From: Symmetrospora coprosmae
Taxonomy: Eukaryota > Basidiomycota > Cystobasidiomycetes > Symmetrosporaceae
DNA: 64,000 nucleotides
Assembly: GCA_008802785.1 (NCBI GenBank)
Contig: VUYT01000050.1
Coordinates: 18,235 to 82,234, forward strand
Reading direction: 5' to 3'
Of the stretch, positions 1-11,010 are shown one piece after another. Made by a program: the position numbers and the translations under genes. The notes under the pieces are model-generated. The model was not told the DNA's origin and did not search any database. It worked only from the letters and a program-made list of their open reading frames with translations. Numbering within the stretch: position 1 is the first letter of the stretch; each line of letters starts with the position of its first letter.

Positions 1-27
1 GCGATGACGAGCCTGTTCGAGACTCAC

Positions 28-197
28 AATCCGATGCCGAATCGGACGAGGACAGCCAAAGGCGGGACAAGCCATCCGAGCACCTGCGTGGCCAGCCGCA
101 GAGCGCGTTGGGTCAATGGTGTGCAACGGCTTGAGCAGCGTCACATAGTCTGTACGCACGATGAGGATGGCAAGGGTGCCATGGTGCCGTTTGAAGA
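28..197 (-). CDS. Pmp3/SNA-family membrane proteolipid, partial
   Basis: Two exons can be read leftward. The second (83 to 28) encodes VLGWLVPPLAVLVRFGIG. It is bounded by an acceptor CAG and a GTGAGT donor at 27-22, so the rest of the gene lies beyond the left edge. The upstream exon ends GTLAILI before a GTGCGT donor at 159. Joined in phase, they give one hydrophobic segment with the PPLAV...RFGIG signature of fungal Pmp3-type proteolipids, small two-helix proteins of the plasma membrane or vacuole linked to ion and stress tolerance. The N-terminus is unresolved: an acceptor at about 198 suggests another exon upstream. Only part of the family's usual length is present, so the assignment rests on one short motif. 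Confidence 0.5.
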
Positions 198-610
198 CTG
201 TAAGGTTGACGGAGACACGAGAGAGCCCAGACGGCGGACAGCACCGCATCAGCTGCCGGACTGATGCAGGCTAGATGACCTCGCGACCGAGCAGCGACCC
301 ACACGCTCCGCTCTTCTTCCTCTGCTTCCTGCGTGGTTTCGGCTCTCGTGGTGGTGCCATGGCGGCCCGTACGTCTATCTCCCGCTGATTGTGCAGTTCG
401 AGCGGGGAGAAGCCAAGGCAGTAGTAGCTGCAGCAGGCGAACACGCGGGCTCGTGGTCCGCTCAACTGCGTCAAGGATGACGAAGCAGCGAAACCAAAGC
501 GAAGAGAAAGAAGGGACAACGGGACTGCCAAGTACGGCGCGAGAGATTGTCGGACTACGCGTGCAGGGCACTGTGCTCGCCTTATGCGCCTCGGTCTCCA
601 CAGGCGCCAC

Positions 611-2423
611 TTACGCTATCGCGCGCGCCTCTGTGCCCAAGGCATCTCTGAACACTATCACACTACAGGCGGAAGCTGTGTCTTCGAGTACGACACTCCG
701 GATGTCCGAACTGTGCACCGAATTGCGGCAGCGCGATGCAGATCTCCCCACACCGCATTTCCGCTCGCAGTCGAGTAGGGCAGTCCAGTCCAGTAGCCTG
801 ATCAGCGCACCCACGTCCTCGCTCGTCGGACTTCCGGCGAGCAACTGACAGCCGGCGAGCACCTGACAGATAGACTTGACGACGTTCTCGATGGCCTCCT
901 CAACGACTGGATTGGACCCATCGAATGGATGGGTGTGCGCCTCAACGCAACGCTGGGTAACGCCAGTCGTATTGCTGCTGCTTCCGCTTGGATGTATTGG
1001 ATCATCCGAGTTGCCTCGTGAGTACTCTCTGCGTCGCCGTTCTCGAGGACTTGTTGAAGTTCTTGGAGACGATCCGCATATTCGGTGACGATGCCGTCAC
1101 TGTGGGAGGAGATTCACCTACACATCAGCTTGTACATCCTTCCCAACGTTCCGCCTTGAGACTGCGCCTGACGTGATGCCTTGGTAGTCCACTCGCGGAT
1201 AGTCGACATGCGGCGGATCCCATTCCAGCCTGGAGACAATCTCGATGTCCGACTTCATGCCCGCCCAGACGGCATCGCTCATGTTGGCAACGCGACCCGT
1301 GCCGTTGGTGTGGGGGTCAATGTCAAGCCCACGTTGGCGGCCATGAGCGGTCACAAATCTGGTGAGGTCCGCCTGTAGCTCTGTGCATCAGCTCATTGCG
1401 GCAAATAGGCAAGCCTTCGCACAGCGACCCACCTCGATACGAGCGTCCCCGTTCTTAGTTGCAGCACTGGCACGGAACCTGCGGTGACAGCAGTCAACAT
1501 CAGCTGGCTGTCGTGAGAACACGGCGGACTGAGCCCACAGCCCACAGCTCAAAGGTCAGGTCATCCCTGCTCTGTTGGGCATTATTGGCCAGCTGCGTCT
1601 TGCCGATAAGCTCCAATGGCGCGTTGTCGATGTCGCAAAGAAAAACCTCCATCGTCTCGATCCGTCTCACAAAACCTTGGATGGCTAAAGGTTCCGCCCA
1701 CTTGCAGAGCGCCGCTGCCCGTCTGTAGTCTGCAGGATCTTTGGTGTCGCCATCGATGCTGAGGTGCGAGGCTTGTTTAGCCAATTGTATCATTGAGACA
1801 GACCACTGTGGGACTGACTATCCGAATCCGAGAAGGTCCTGGATGTCGACCGAGCCAACCACAGTCTCGTACGAAAGACCATCAAACGCTAGGACGCGGT
1901 CCAGAACGCCAGTCGTCCGGTACGTTCGCATGATACTGCCCACTCGTGCGAACAAGAAGTCTGCTAGGATCATATTTCTCTTAGTTGCGTCGGGACCCAT
2001 CCTTGACCTTTGCGCACTGACAGCTAAGCTCGATGTCAAAGGCGAACCATTCAGGCGAAGGGATGCGATCCGGATCATCGTAACGGGCGTGGTAGAGCGT
2101 GGTACCGGCCGGGATGCGGGCGCGATATACGCTCGTACCTCTTGGCTGAAGACTTGAGCCTGTGAAGGGACCGTTTGTTAGGGTCTTTCAGCCGGCATAG
2201 AGTAAGAGTATCGTTGGATTAGATCCAGCGCACCCCACTGCCTCTGCACATGATGAACAGCGTTGAAGATGCGGAAGTGATGCAGAGGGAGAAATGACAG
2301 AGAGCCTACAGCTGCGACCGGCGACAGAGTTTGCTGCATCTGTGCCACAACGGAAATCCCGGCGAGTACCATCGTCCAGCATACTCGTAAACGCGCTGCC
2401 AGGGAGCGCTGGAAGCCGAGCAT
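611..2423 (-). CDS. conserved fungal protein of unknown function, membrane-anchored or secreted
   Basis: Spliced exons give an N-terminal hydrophobic segment (VCWTMVLAGISVVA), then QRQWGGSSLQPRG, IPAGTTLYHARYDDP and SPEWFAFDIELS. These are followed by YRTTGVLDRVLAFDGLSYE, then YIDGDTKDPADYRRAAALCKW and a region containing LDIDPHTNGTGRVANMSD and YADRLQELQQVL. From memory, this order (GT-LYH-R, SPEW-AFD-E, TYRTT, LC-W, YADRLE) is that of a widespread uncharacterised ascomycete/basidiomycete family with an N-terminal signal anchor. Introns were placed by GT/AG, branch points such as CCCTAACAAAC and CTAAG, and phase. The start at 2423 was chosen because it precedes the hydrophobic segment. The last exon and the stop at 611 are less certain. 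I know of no biochemical role for the family. Confidence 0.68.
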
Positions 2424-2681
2424 CGCAGTCGCGTTCCAAGCGGGAGTGTGCAGATGATAGATGATGAGAGCAAGGGAAGCAGAGAAGAGAGAGGAGCGTC
2501 AGAGGTGTCGGAATGGCCATCTCGGACACTGGCCGGGAAAGCGGAGGCGCGGAGGGCAGGGCTTGAGAGGGACCGATCCAATTGTATCATGCAAGGTGAG
2601 AGAAGGATGCTGGGAATGGATAACAACATAGACCGCCATGTAGGTCTCGAATGTACGCTAGGCTGAAACACAGCTTCGCTA

Positions 2682-3434
2682 CTAAAGCTTCGCAACGCCC
2701 CCAACTGGAATAGGGGAACGTGGAGCGAGTCAGCTGAGTGTTCATTTTCTAGCCTCGCCGCAGTCGAGCAGTCCGAAGGGAACGCACTGGTACCGATTTT
2801 CATCGGTGCCGCCGTCCTGATGGTGGGAAAGGCAAGTGAGCTCGAGATGTTCGCGCAAGCCCTTCCGAACACCATGCGCAGATCCACTCTGGCTCACTTG
2901 GTCAGGATTTTCTTCGAATGAAATTGCCAGAAATGCTCGCTTGAATCCTTGCCGCATGCTTTGAGGAGTATCTGTGGGAGCGGGTGAGACCGTCAGGTCC
3001 TGATTGGGCCGGAGGAGGGGAAAGAAGATGACGGCGGCACTGGACTCGCCTTCTTGCCTCCAGGGTGGTCTGGATATGGTGAGGCACAACGTAGGATCAG
3101 AGCAAGTGCGTGAAGAAGAGACGAGTCGGTTGGCAGACGCACCTGGGAGGAACTCGGTCACATCATACACGCTGGAAGGGGCCGCCACCGGGCGCATCAG
3201 CAAAGAGTGCGCGAGAAAAGGGCGTGGCAGGAGATGTGGAGGTAGCACACCCATTGTCGATGATGATCCACGCAGAGTCCTCCTTGTTGTGCTCCTCCAC
3301 CTCCTTTGGGTCTGCATTGGGGACAAGAAGCGGCCGGGTCAGCCGGGAGGTGTTCGCTTGGCCGGTGCCTTTCGGTTGCCGCATGTCGTTTACCGCACGA
3401 CCGGTATAGACGCACTGAATACCTTGTCGCCCAT
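2682..3434 (-). CDS. small cytochrome b5-like haem-binding protein
   Basis: Seven short exons (3434-3416, 3311-3251, 3171-3143, 3069-3050, 2971-2898, 2816-2794, 2704-2682) total 249 nt and encode 82 residues. The protein begins MGDKVFNPKEVEEHNKED. It then shows WIIIDNGVYDVTEFLPDHPGG, the b5 fold with the HPGG axial histidine, followed by KACGKDSSEHFWQFHSKK, which holds the second haem ligand region. The product is a soluble electron carrier, with no C-terminal membrane helix visible. The fourth intron starts with GC (AAG|GCGAGT) instead of GT. An alternative longer tail that stays open to 2306 was rejected because it overlaps the next gene. The spliced stop gives an ending, GGVAKL, that suits the family. 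Confidence 0.85.
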
Positions 3435-4013
3435 GGTGTCGCAGCTGTCGTTGCTTCAGTTGAGCAGATTGCGGGCGGAGTCCAACACCTATCGGCCTCT
3501 TCGGCTTGCAGCAAGCCGGGTCTGGTGGCAATGGAGGTCGAGCTCAGCGCACGGCATGTTCGAGGCCCGGGAAGCCTGAGGGTGAAAGGAAGTATGCGAT
3601 GTATTCTGACTGAAGCTATAAGAGCGTGCCTACAACCGTGGCTGCAGAGATGCATCATGCGCCTCGACATGTCTGCAGTGACATGACCCGGGCCGGCACG
3701 TGCCTTCGCAAGAAGAGCTCCGCGTCCGCTCACAGAACGGCACTGGCAGTCGCGGATGGCTCAATCCTGAGAAGCTTGTATCGGGGATGTCTACCGTACA
3801 TGCATTTACTGAGAGGCGGGCGTGCTCGCGGAACGATTGTGACTGTGTCGACAGATGTCTCGGCTAAGATCCGAGAAGGTCGATGGAGGCGCGTCAGCAG
3901 CCGTCAGATTGCCTTCCTGCTTCTCTCCGCATCACTCCTAGACTTCCCTTGTAGATAATTACCAAGTACCGCTCTTGACTATCGGCCCCACTCTTACGCC
4001 TGACAAATCCAGC
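3435..4013. other. divergent intergenic region (cytochrome b5 / BNA1)
   Basis: This 579-nt gap separates two divergent start codons and should hold both promoters. Open frames exist on both strands but are shadows without recognisable domains. I see no clear TATA box. Confidence 0.5.
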
Positions 4014-4739
4014 ATGCCCATTCGCGCACCTTTCAACTTCCCCAAGTGGCTCGAGGAGAACCAGGCCAAGCTGCAGCCGCCTGTGAACAACTTCTGCCTG
4101 TATGATGGTGGAGACTTTACCATGATGGTCGTTGGTGGCCCGAACGAGCGCAACGACTACCACGTCAACGAGACGGAAGAGTGGTTCTACCAGCACAAGG
4201 GCGGGATGCTCCTGCGGTTCGTGGAAGACGACGAGTTCAAGGAGTTCCGCATCGAGGAAGGTGACATGTTTCTTCTGCCAGGTGCGCATGCGTGACGTTC
4301 AATGGTGTGCGACGTCCGCACCCTGCTCACCCAGCTCGGCGCACCGTCACAGCAAACACCCCGCACTGCCCGGTCCGGTACGCGGATACCATCGGCCTGG
4401 TAATGGAGTGTGTTCGCCCGGGAGAGAGCATAGGTACGTCGAAGCCAGTCAGATCCGCTTGCGGTGAGCCTCGCTGAACCTGCATTGGTCACCCTCTCAA
4501 GACCGGCTGCGCTGGTACTGCCGATCTGGCAAGCACGAGAAGCCACACATCGTTCGGCAGGTCGAGTTCCACGTTACGGATCTCGGGAGCCAGCTGAAAG
4601 AGCCGATCCGGGTGCGTCCTCCTCGCATGTGCTATCTTCCAGGGGTCGAGTAGGCTGACATTAGAGCACGCTCTCCATATCTTAGCAATGGCAGACAAAC
4701 GAGGATCTGCGGCGGTGCGGGGAATGCGGTACAGTGTAA
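4014..4739 (+). CDS. BNA1: 3-hydroxyanthranilate 3,4-dioxygenase
   Basis: The enzyme opens the ring of 3-hydroxyanthranilate to 2-amino-3-carboxymuconate semialdehyde, the precursor of quinolinate in de novo NAD synthesis, in the cytosol. Four exons (4014-4281, 4353-4433, 4502-4611, 4686-4739) join in phase to 170 residues, close to the usual 170-180. It begins [16 protein letters not shown]. The cupin iron site is visible as [13 protein letters not shown], and [12 protein letters not shown] and DRLRWYCR follow. The C-terminal RRCGECGTV carries the CxxC of the rubredoxin-like site found in fungal and bacterial forms. A frame open further upstream has only a TTG start. BNA6 of the same pathway lies at 28.8 kb. 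Confidence 0.95.
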
Positions 4740-5018
4740 GGCACACACATGCGTTTCAGGCGGTCCGGAGCAATCACATGGCTGATGTCCATCGTCTCGA
4801 CTCGACAGCGCTGCGCCACGATAGCGTTCCTTACGGAGCCATACGGCAGACCTCCTTGACAAAGGACACAGAGGAGACCGCGCTGTGGATGTGGTATTCT
4901 TCAACAAGACAATCTGAGCTTCGCACGGTCGAAAGGGTCATGCCGCGCCGTCACATGCACAGCTTGCGACCGCAGAGTTTCTAGAGATACACGATCGTTG
5001 CAAGGTCTCATGCCAGGT

Positions 5019-6543
5019 CTAGTCCGTCTCCATGCTGCCTCCAGTCGCAGCGGGTTCGCTTCCAGCAGCCGTCTCAGCCGCAGGTGCACCCTGTGTGCTC
5101 TCGATGCCTGTCGCGGGCACAGCACCTTCCTTTGGCTCGAGCCGGTCGAGGTAGTGCTTGAGATCGTCGCCCTCGACGATGGTGAACCGCTCGCTTAGGT
5201 ACGCTTCAGAGCTGCTCGACGCAGAAACGGGAATGATGGACTTGATGCTCTGGAACGCAGACGCGGACGTAGCCTCTGTCGTCGAGATGGACGGCTTGGG
5301 CGGGTTCTGCGCGAGCAGAGAGGCGGAAAGGATGGCGGAGATGGACGCTGGGCCGACCGTCGACTGAAGATAATATGGAGGATTGCCGTCAGAATGCGAT
5401 CTAGGCGACCGCGCAGACTTCCACTACTCACAATGCTCGTGTTGAGCGTCGTGAGGTCCTTGTCCTGCTGAAGGGTGTCTCGCAGCGCATTCAGGCCATG
5501 CATGATGAGCGTGTCGAGATCGGCATCCGCAAACTCCTCATAGTGCTTCTCGAGATACGTCTTTGCTGATTGCGAGCGCGCACCAATGGCCATGGCATAG
5601 TACTCGTATGTCACGCCAGAGGGCGAGAACTCGAAGAGATGCGGTCCCGTTTCCTGCGTGGCCGTGTATACGTCAGTAAGTCTCGTACAACCACTGGGCT
5701 CATGCGTCAAAGATTCACGTCGTATCCTCCCACAAGGAAGCCGACACCGTATGGCCGGCGGCCGTACATCTGCGTGTTGTACTGTGCCTCTGTGGGGTTA
5801 AATAGATGAGATGAGCGTTTCAGCGTCATCCATCGCGCCCGGGACAAGTCCTATCGGCGCCGCAAGTGGAGCACTAGTACCCACTGTCCGAGATGGCATT
5901 CACCGCCCTGTTGACGGGTATGGGCCGTGCGTAGATCATCTTGCTCGACATTGCCTGCTGGCGCATGAAATCCGACAGGACCCGTGCATCAGACGTCAAC
6001 CCAGCAATAGCAACGCCGATGTGATCGTCAATCTTGATGAGCTTCTTCTGGTAGCTTGCGAGCTCGCCGGTGGACCTCTGTTAGCAGAAGGTGGTCGGTC
6101 GGCCGGTCGGTCGTCGTCAGCGCCTGGGCCTCGCTGGGCGTGCCTGGACAGCAGGGGCCCTGTTAGCAGACGTGCCCAGCTCACCTTGAGCGCTAGCAGT
6201 ACAACGTGCGTCTTGCTCCTCAGTCCGACGGCTGCGGACCCTTGCTTGACGGCCTCGAGGGCGTACTCGACCTGATGTAACCGACCCTGAGGCGAGAAGG
6301 TGGTGTTGCTGCGGAAGGTGGAATACACAGACAGCTATATCAGTATACGGCTGCGGATGTGAGAGAGAGAACAGCTCTGCCGACGTGTACTCACTCTCCG
6401 TCATAAGCTGCAACGGTGGATACGAACAGGTCAGGCCCGTCATCAGCATCATCATCAGAGGCGTGCGCGTTCACCACGAGCGTCGCCCTCGGTCGAACGC
6501 GCTCGCTTCGATACTCTCATCTCCACGTACTGTTGCGGAACAT
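5019..6543 (-). CDS. PRE5: 20S proteasome subunit alpha6
   Basis: Structural subunit of the outer alpha ring of the 20S proteasome, in nucleus and cytosol. Spliced exons read [20 protein letters not shown], then [20 protein letters not shown], the alpha signature of this subtype. [33 protein letters not shown] and [11 protein letters not shown] follow. The first two coding exons are only 13 nt each (6543-6531 and 6407-6395). After TTLNTSIV there is a Ser/Ala-rich stretch of roughly 60 residues before the canonical final strand ([20 protein letters not shown]). An Ala/Glu-rich tail ending GGSMETD then follows, so the C-terminus is longer than the yeast form. PRE8 lies 13 kb away on the same strand. 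Confidence 0.94.
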
Positions 6544-7492
6544 GTTGAGGTGATGCTACTAGGGTGCCGATCTTGTCTGCACTGCTGCTGCTCCTGCTGC
6601 TGCTGGCTGGTTTGGGTGCTGGCGAAAGAGACAGTGACGCGGCGCAGGCTGATGATGGAGGAGAGACCCGACCGAGGAGGACAGCGGGCAGCAGGCAGGT
6701 CCACCTTCAACAGACACCATATATATGCACATATCGCACCTTGCGTAGCTTCACGCAAGCGCAGCGAAGACAGTTACATGCACACCCTGACGAGCCTCCA
6801 GCAGTTCTGTCATCCTCCCAGAGAACTCTCGGATCATGCATTGACTGTCTGTACCGTGCCTGAACCCCAGCCCTCTGCCACAGCAGCAGCCCACGACAGC
6901 ACTGGCGAGGGCATAACACCATGGATGCCATCTATGATAACAGGTTGACGCAGCTAGGTCCAAGCAGCTGACAAAGTCCATTCATCCAGGCACAGCAGCC
7001 TCGAGCACAGAAGCGGAGACCGCCACTGCCGAGCAATTGGAATGCCGCAGGCCCATTCCGGAAAGGGAAGGGCAAGCCAGGCCAGGCTCTGGGACTGGAG
7101 AGAGAAGCAGGCAAAAAGCACGGAATCCTTCAGGACATCTCATCGTCGTTGAACAACGAGCCCTCCTTCTGCTTCTTTGTGTCTGCTACTGATCATTCTG
7201 GCCGTACGCGTACTGCCGGTACCTGCACCGAGACCCTGGAGGCTGCCCTGAACCCCTGGATCCCACAAGCTCGCTCCAGCTTGGCCATTCCGATTACATA
7301 GGCAGCCTATTATCAACGCAGCCATCTCTGCCCTCCTCTTCTCTGCACCAAACCGCCAGATCTGAGCTGCGACTATACAGCCCGCCTCTGTTGCCACTGG
7401 TCCACAGGACCGCCGCGACGACTCGCCTCCTTCGTCCGCACACGTAGACGGCGGAGCCACCCTCGCAGAGGCCTTTAGCTGCAGCTGCAATC
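6544..7492. other. divergent intergenic region (PRE5 / membrane protein)
   Basis: This 949-nt non-coding stretch lies between divergent genes. It contains a CTG-rich tract (about 6578-6612) and a TATATAT run at 6720-6726 that could serve PRE5. Leu-rich open frames here come from the CTG repeat and are not supported as genes. Nothing else is recognisable. Confidence 0.5.
6578..6612. repeat. imperfect CTG trinucleotide tract
   Basis: Runs of CTG interrupted by single changes lie about 40 nt upstream of the PRE5 start codon. On the plus strand they encode a false Leu-rich segment. Confidence 0.8.
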
Positions 7493-8804
7493 ATGCCGGT
7501 CGGACACTACCCCTACGATGCCGTGGTGTGCGTAATCTGAGCGCCTAAACGCCCAAACGGCCTCGATGCGCCAACATTGGCTGACTCTGGCCTATCTCTT
7601 CCTCTAAAGGACGTTCCCCAACCGAGGATGGCAAGCCGTAGCCTATGTCTGCTTTGTGATCTGCCTCGTCCTCAACTCTGGCATTCTCGCTCGGCGTCTC
7701 GGGCAATACAGGCGCACATTCACAACCTTTCAGCCTCTCAGCAGCACGTGGCTGTGTGACGTACTAGCCTTGCTGGTCTTTGTCGTCTCGTGAGTGCCTC
7801 AAGTAGTATCTGGCTGCTGCAGCGGCGGGCCTGTCATTGAACCAGGGAATATCAGCTTCCTCTTCATCGTCATCAACGGTATCCTCACCTTTGGCATTGG
7901 CACAACGATGAGCGAGACCTGCGACGCTAGCGTTGTCGTCTGCGTCTCGGTGTTCGTCCTCGCCAAGGTCCTCCTCTACCTCTTCTACCTCGAGCGCCTG
8001 TACCTTCTCTCGTGGGCAAAGAACCCGGATCATGCGGGACAGCCGCCGATCTTCATGGCGCGTTTCCGCACCTTGCCCTGGGTCTTTGGCATCGGTATCT
8101 TCGTCTTTGGGGTACCCTGTGCTAGTGAGCGGCACAAGTCCTGCTCGCCCCTAGCTATCCGGTCATGCTGACAGCCGGCTATCCGCATCAGTCGCTCTTG
8201 GCTTCTCGAAGGACTTCTCCCTCATCTACAACGAGACTACAGGCATGGCTCACGGTTGCCACGTACTGCTCAAGTGGTACTTGGCTTTCCCGACCATCGT
8301 GTGGGCGGCAGTCATCAACACATACGTCCTCATCGCCTTCTGGCTGCCCATCCGACGAAACCGCCTGGCACACACACCCTCGCTCAACAAGCTCGGCAAG
8401 CGCACGATCTGGTCGGCGATTGTTAGCGGAGTCGCAACCGTCATCAACCTCTCCGTCCTCCTGATTCTGCGTGGCGAGCATGGGATCGAGTGCTTGCTGT
8501 GCTGCTCGATCGACGGTAGGCTCTCTGCCACGCTGCAGAGTTACAGAGTTCGGCCTCAACTGACCGCCTCTCCCCCTCTCCTCTAGTCATGGTCAACTCT
8601 GTCGTCCTCGCTCTAGTCACAGACAGCCGCGGAGAGGCAGCGAGCTTCCCGTTCCTATACGGCCGGATGGGCAAGCGAGACGTACACTCGCCAGACAGCG
8701 GCAAGGAGGAGGAGGAGGAGCTCTCACCTTCGCTTGTTTATAAGGGCAAGAGATCCGGCAACGAGGCATCGGAAGCAGCCATGGTCAGCGGGAAGGAAGT
8801 TTGA
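7493..8804 (+). CDS. multi-pass (about seven-helix) membrane protein of unknown function
   Basis: Spliced exons begin MPVGHYPYDAVVTFPNRGWQ. About seven hydrophobic helices follow: AVAYVCFVICLVLNSGIL, WLCDVLALLVFVVS, FLFIVINGILTFGIG, VVVCVSVFVLAKVLLYLFYL, LPWVFGIGIFVFG, WYLAFPTIVWAAVINTYVLI and IVSGVATVINLSVLLILRG. A short VMVNSVVLALVTDSRG segment precedes a charged C-terminal tail with an EEEEE run. The topology resembles fungal serpentine/GPCR-like proteins, but I see no diagnostic receptor motif. The first exon (34 codon-bases before GTGCGT) and the later donors (GTGAGT, GTACCC, GTAGGC) were set by phase and helix continuity. The second to third exon join is the least certain. Confidence 0.75.
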
Positions 8805-9149
8805 GGCTAGGAGCTGGGCTCCTCTTGCGCCAGTCTCGAGGACTACAATGCAACTTCTGCAGTATTAGTGGCAATTTAGAACGTCTTTTGATCGGGTATA
8901 CCTTCGGCATCTAGCAGCATGCAGGGATGGGAAGATTTACAGATGGGGCATTACGGAAGGGAAGCTATTGGGTTGTGTGCTCTAGCTATCCCTATGTGTC
9001 ACAGCGGACTTCTGCTTTGCTGGTGCAACCTGCTTCTCCTTGCATTGAGGTGGCCGCCGATGACCGATCTACTCCTTCGCCCGCCGGTGGAAATCGCCCA
9101 TCAAGTTGTCGGCCTGCGAGAGCTGTGCACCACAACGGAAGGAAAGCCC
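8805..9149. other. convergent intergenic region
   Basis: This 345-nt gap lies between the 3' ends of the membrane protein and the dehydrogenase genes. It should hold both polyadenylation regions. I see no gene. Confidence 0.5.
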
Positions 9150-10649
9150 TCAGTTTCTCGCAATCTTGCGCACATACCCAGCAGTATAGCTCACCCCTTT
9201 GACGCCATCTCTGGCCCAGCTAGGGAGACCGCGCCACAGCCAGCTGAGATTGCCCAGCACCGGAAGGTGCAGCTCGCCGCCTTGTTCGCGCTCGATGCGG
9301 TCAACGATCCCGCGCGCGACCATGTGCGGCTCTTGGAGCGGAAACATGAAGGCGTTGAAGGCAGAGAATCGGCCCAGCCCGGCAAAGAGCGGAGTCCTAA
9401 TGTGACCGGGACAGACGGTCGTAACATGGATGTTGGGCTTGGCCGGGCTAGTAAAGTCAGGGAATCCCAGCGGGTGCTTAGTCAAAGTCGCCTTAAGGCA
9501 GACGGCCACGCTTGCTGAGACCCACTGTGTCCGTATTTCGGCCGAAAGCGAGTCGTGCAGGCCGAGAAGGGCGTGCTTGGATGCGCAGTAGTCGCCTGCA
9601 ACAGACTATCAAGGTCAAAGAGCCATTGACGAGAGCCTTGGGCAGATACTGGCGACCTACTCAAATTTGCGACGCCGATCGTTCCCAGAAAGGAAGAGAT
9701 GTTGACGATGTGGCCTCCACCTCGCTCGAGCATCTTCGGCAAGACAGCCTTGATAGTCCAGAAGTGCGCAATCGTGTTGACATTGAAGGTGCTGTCGGCA
9801 CGCGTGGAGTACCGTCAGCCAGACGTAGACAACGGTGGGCCAGTCGTACAACCTACTTTCGGATGTCTGCTTCTGACAGCTCCAGTATTGACCTACCTGT
9901 CACAATCCCTGCGTTGTTGATGAGTACGGTAGGCGAGCCGACCTGAGAGCACAGACCATATCAGCCCGCATGCATCAGTCTATCGTGTTCTTGATGCGCG
10001 CCCATACCTCCTTGTTCACCCTCTCGAAGACCTCGATAACGGTCTTGTAGTCGGAAACATCGCACTCGTAAAAATGCACGTCGTTGTAGATCTCCTTGCG
10101 GCTCTCTTCAGGTATCGACCTTTCCAAGACGACGACGGTGACCTTCTTGGTGTCCAGAATGTTCACGATTGCTTTGCCAACACCTCGACAGCCTATGGCA
10201 CATCGGATCAGCTGGGCGCGATCCCAGGGTCCGAGCGGGCCTTCTACTCACCTCCCGTCACGACTACGATTTCGTTATCCCAGCTCAATCGGTGAAGACC
10301 CAGCAGGCCATCGAGACCGTATCGCCAGTGCTTCCCTGCCCACACTCTGCTGGTCCAGCTGGAGAACCAGAATGCCCAGGTAATCCCGAAATAGGCCGAG
10401 AGGTAGATCTTCGACTTGTCGTCAAGCTGGGCGCGCTTCTGCGAGGGCAGAGGTGGGACTGGGGTCAGAAGTGCTGGTGCAGTGAGACAGATGGTAGGGG
10501 TTGGGATTCACCTGGAAGAGATGCGTGAAAGCGAGCAATCCGCCGGTGAAGAAGGGAGAGAGGAGCGTGTGGCGGAGGACATGGTAGAGATCGTCAAAGG
10601 TCACGACAGGAGGCGATGTGAAGCGGGCGTTCAGGGCGGCGGTATCCAT
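9150..10649 (-). CDS. membrane-anchored short-chain dehydrogenase/reductase (RDH10/17-beta-HSD11-like)
   Basis: This is an NAD(P)-dependent oxidoreductase with a classical Rossmann fold. An N-terminal region (MDTAALNARFTSPPVVTFDD) is followed by a hydrophobic segment (YLSAYFGITWAFWFSSW). Next come the cofactor loop VVTGGCRGVGKAI, the acidic CDVSD, the NNAG motif (VLINNAGIVT), the catalytic serine region HIVNISSFLGTIG and the catalytic YCASK. VTTVCPGHIRTPLFAG follows. Each motif sits in a different exon and joins in phase. The membrane anchor and the VCPG-I-TPLF motif resemble the SDR16C lipid/retinoid group, often found on ER or lipid droplets. The substrate cannot be told from the sequence. 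Confidence 0.9.
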
Positions 10650-10863
10650 GATTGCGTGTGATATCTTGACGTGCGCCAGAGTAGCTGCTGCTGGCAGCCC
10701 TTCAGATGGGCGTCTCGGACGCGACTGTGCCTGAGCGCACGTACAGGGTTGTTTGGGGTGGCCAAAGTGGTTGGTCCGATGACGAGGACGATCAGGAATT
10801 GGGTGGCCTGCTGGAGAACACGACTGCGACGATGTGCCTGCAGGTGGTCTGCGGACTGCAGAG

Positions 10864-10872
10864 GTATATAAA
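10864..10872 (+). promoter_or_regulatory. TATA-like element
   Basis: TATATAAAG lies about 255 nt upstream of the VPS60 start codon and 215 nt upstream of the opposing dehydrogenase start. The orientation favours VPS60. It is a pattern match only. Confidence 0.35.
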
Positions 10873-11010
10873 GAAGCTTCGGAGCAAGGGAGACATGCGC
10901 ATTCGTCTCGATGACGGCGGCGCACGAGGGTCTGCGTGCTCGTGCTCGTGCTCTCTCGTGACGACCGTGCTCCGTCCGACCAACCTGAGAGGAGAGACAG
11001 TACGAGCACG

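Noticed and set aside
333-848. 171-codon plus-strand open frame
   Set aside because: It has no domain and overlaps the well-supported 3' part of the minus-strand conserved fungal gene. It is probably an antisense shadow.
2306-2887. Long minus-strand frame that would extend cytochrome b5 by about 190 residues
   Set aside because: A canonical intron (donor GTACCAG at 2793, acceptor TATTCCAG before 2704) gives a family-like end at 2682. The longer frame would overlap the start of the next gene at 2423.
6564-6863. Plus-strand frame starting with a Leu-rich, signal-peptide-like stretch
   Set aside because: The leucines come from the CTG tract, and no domain or splice continuation follows.
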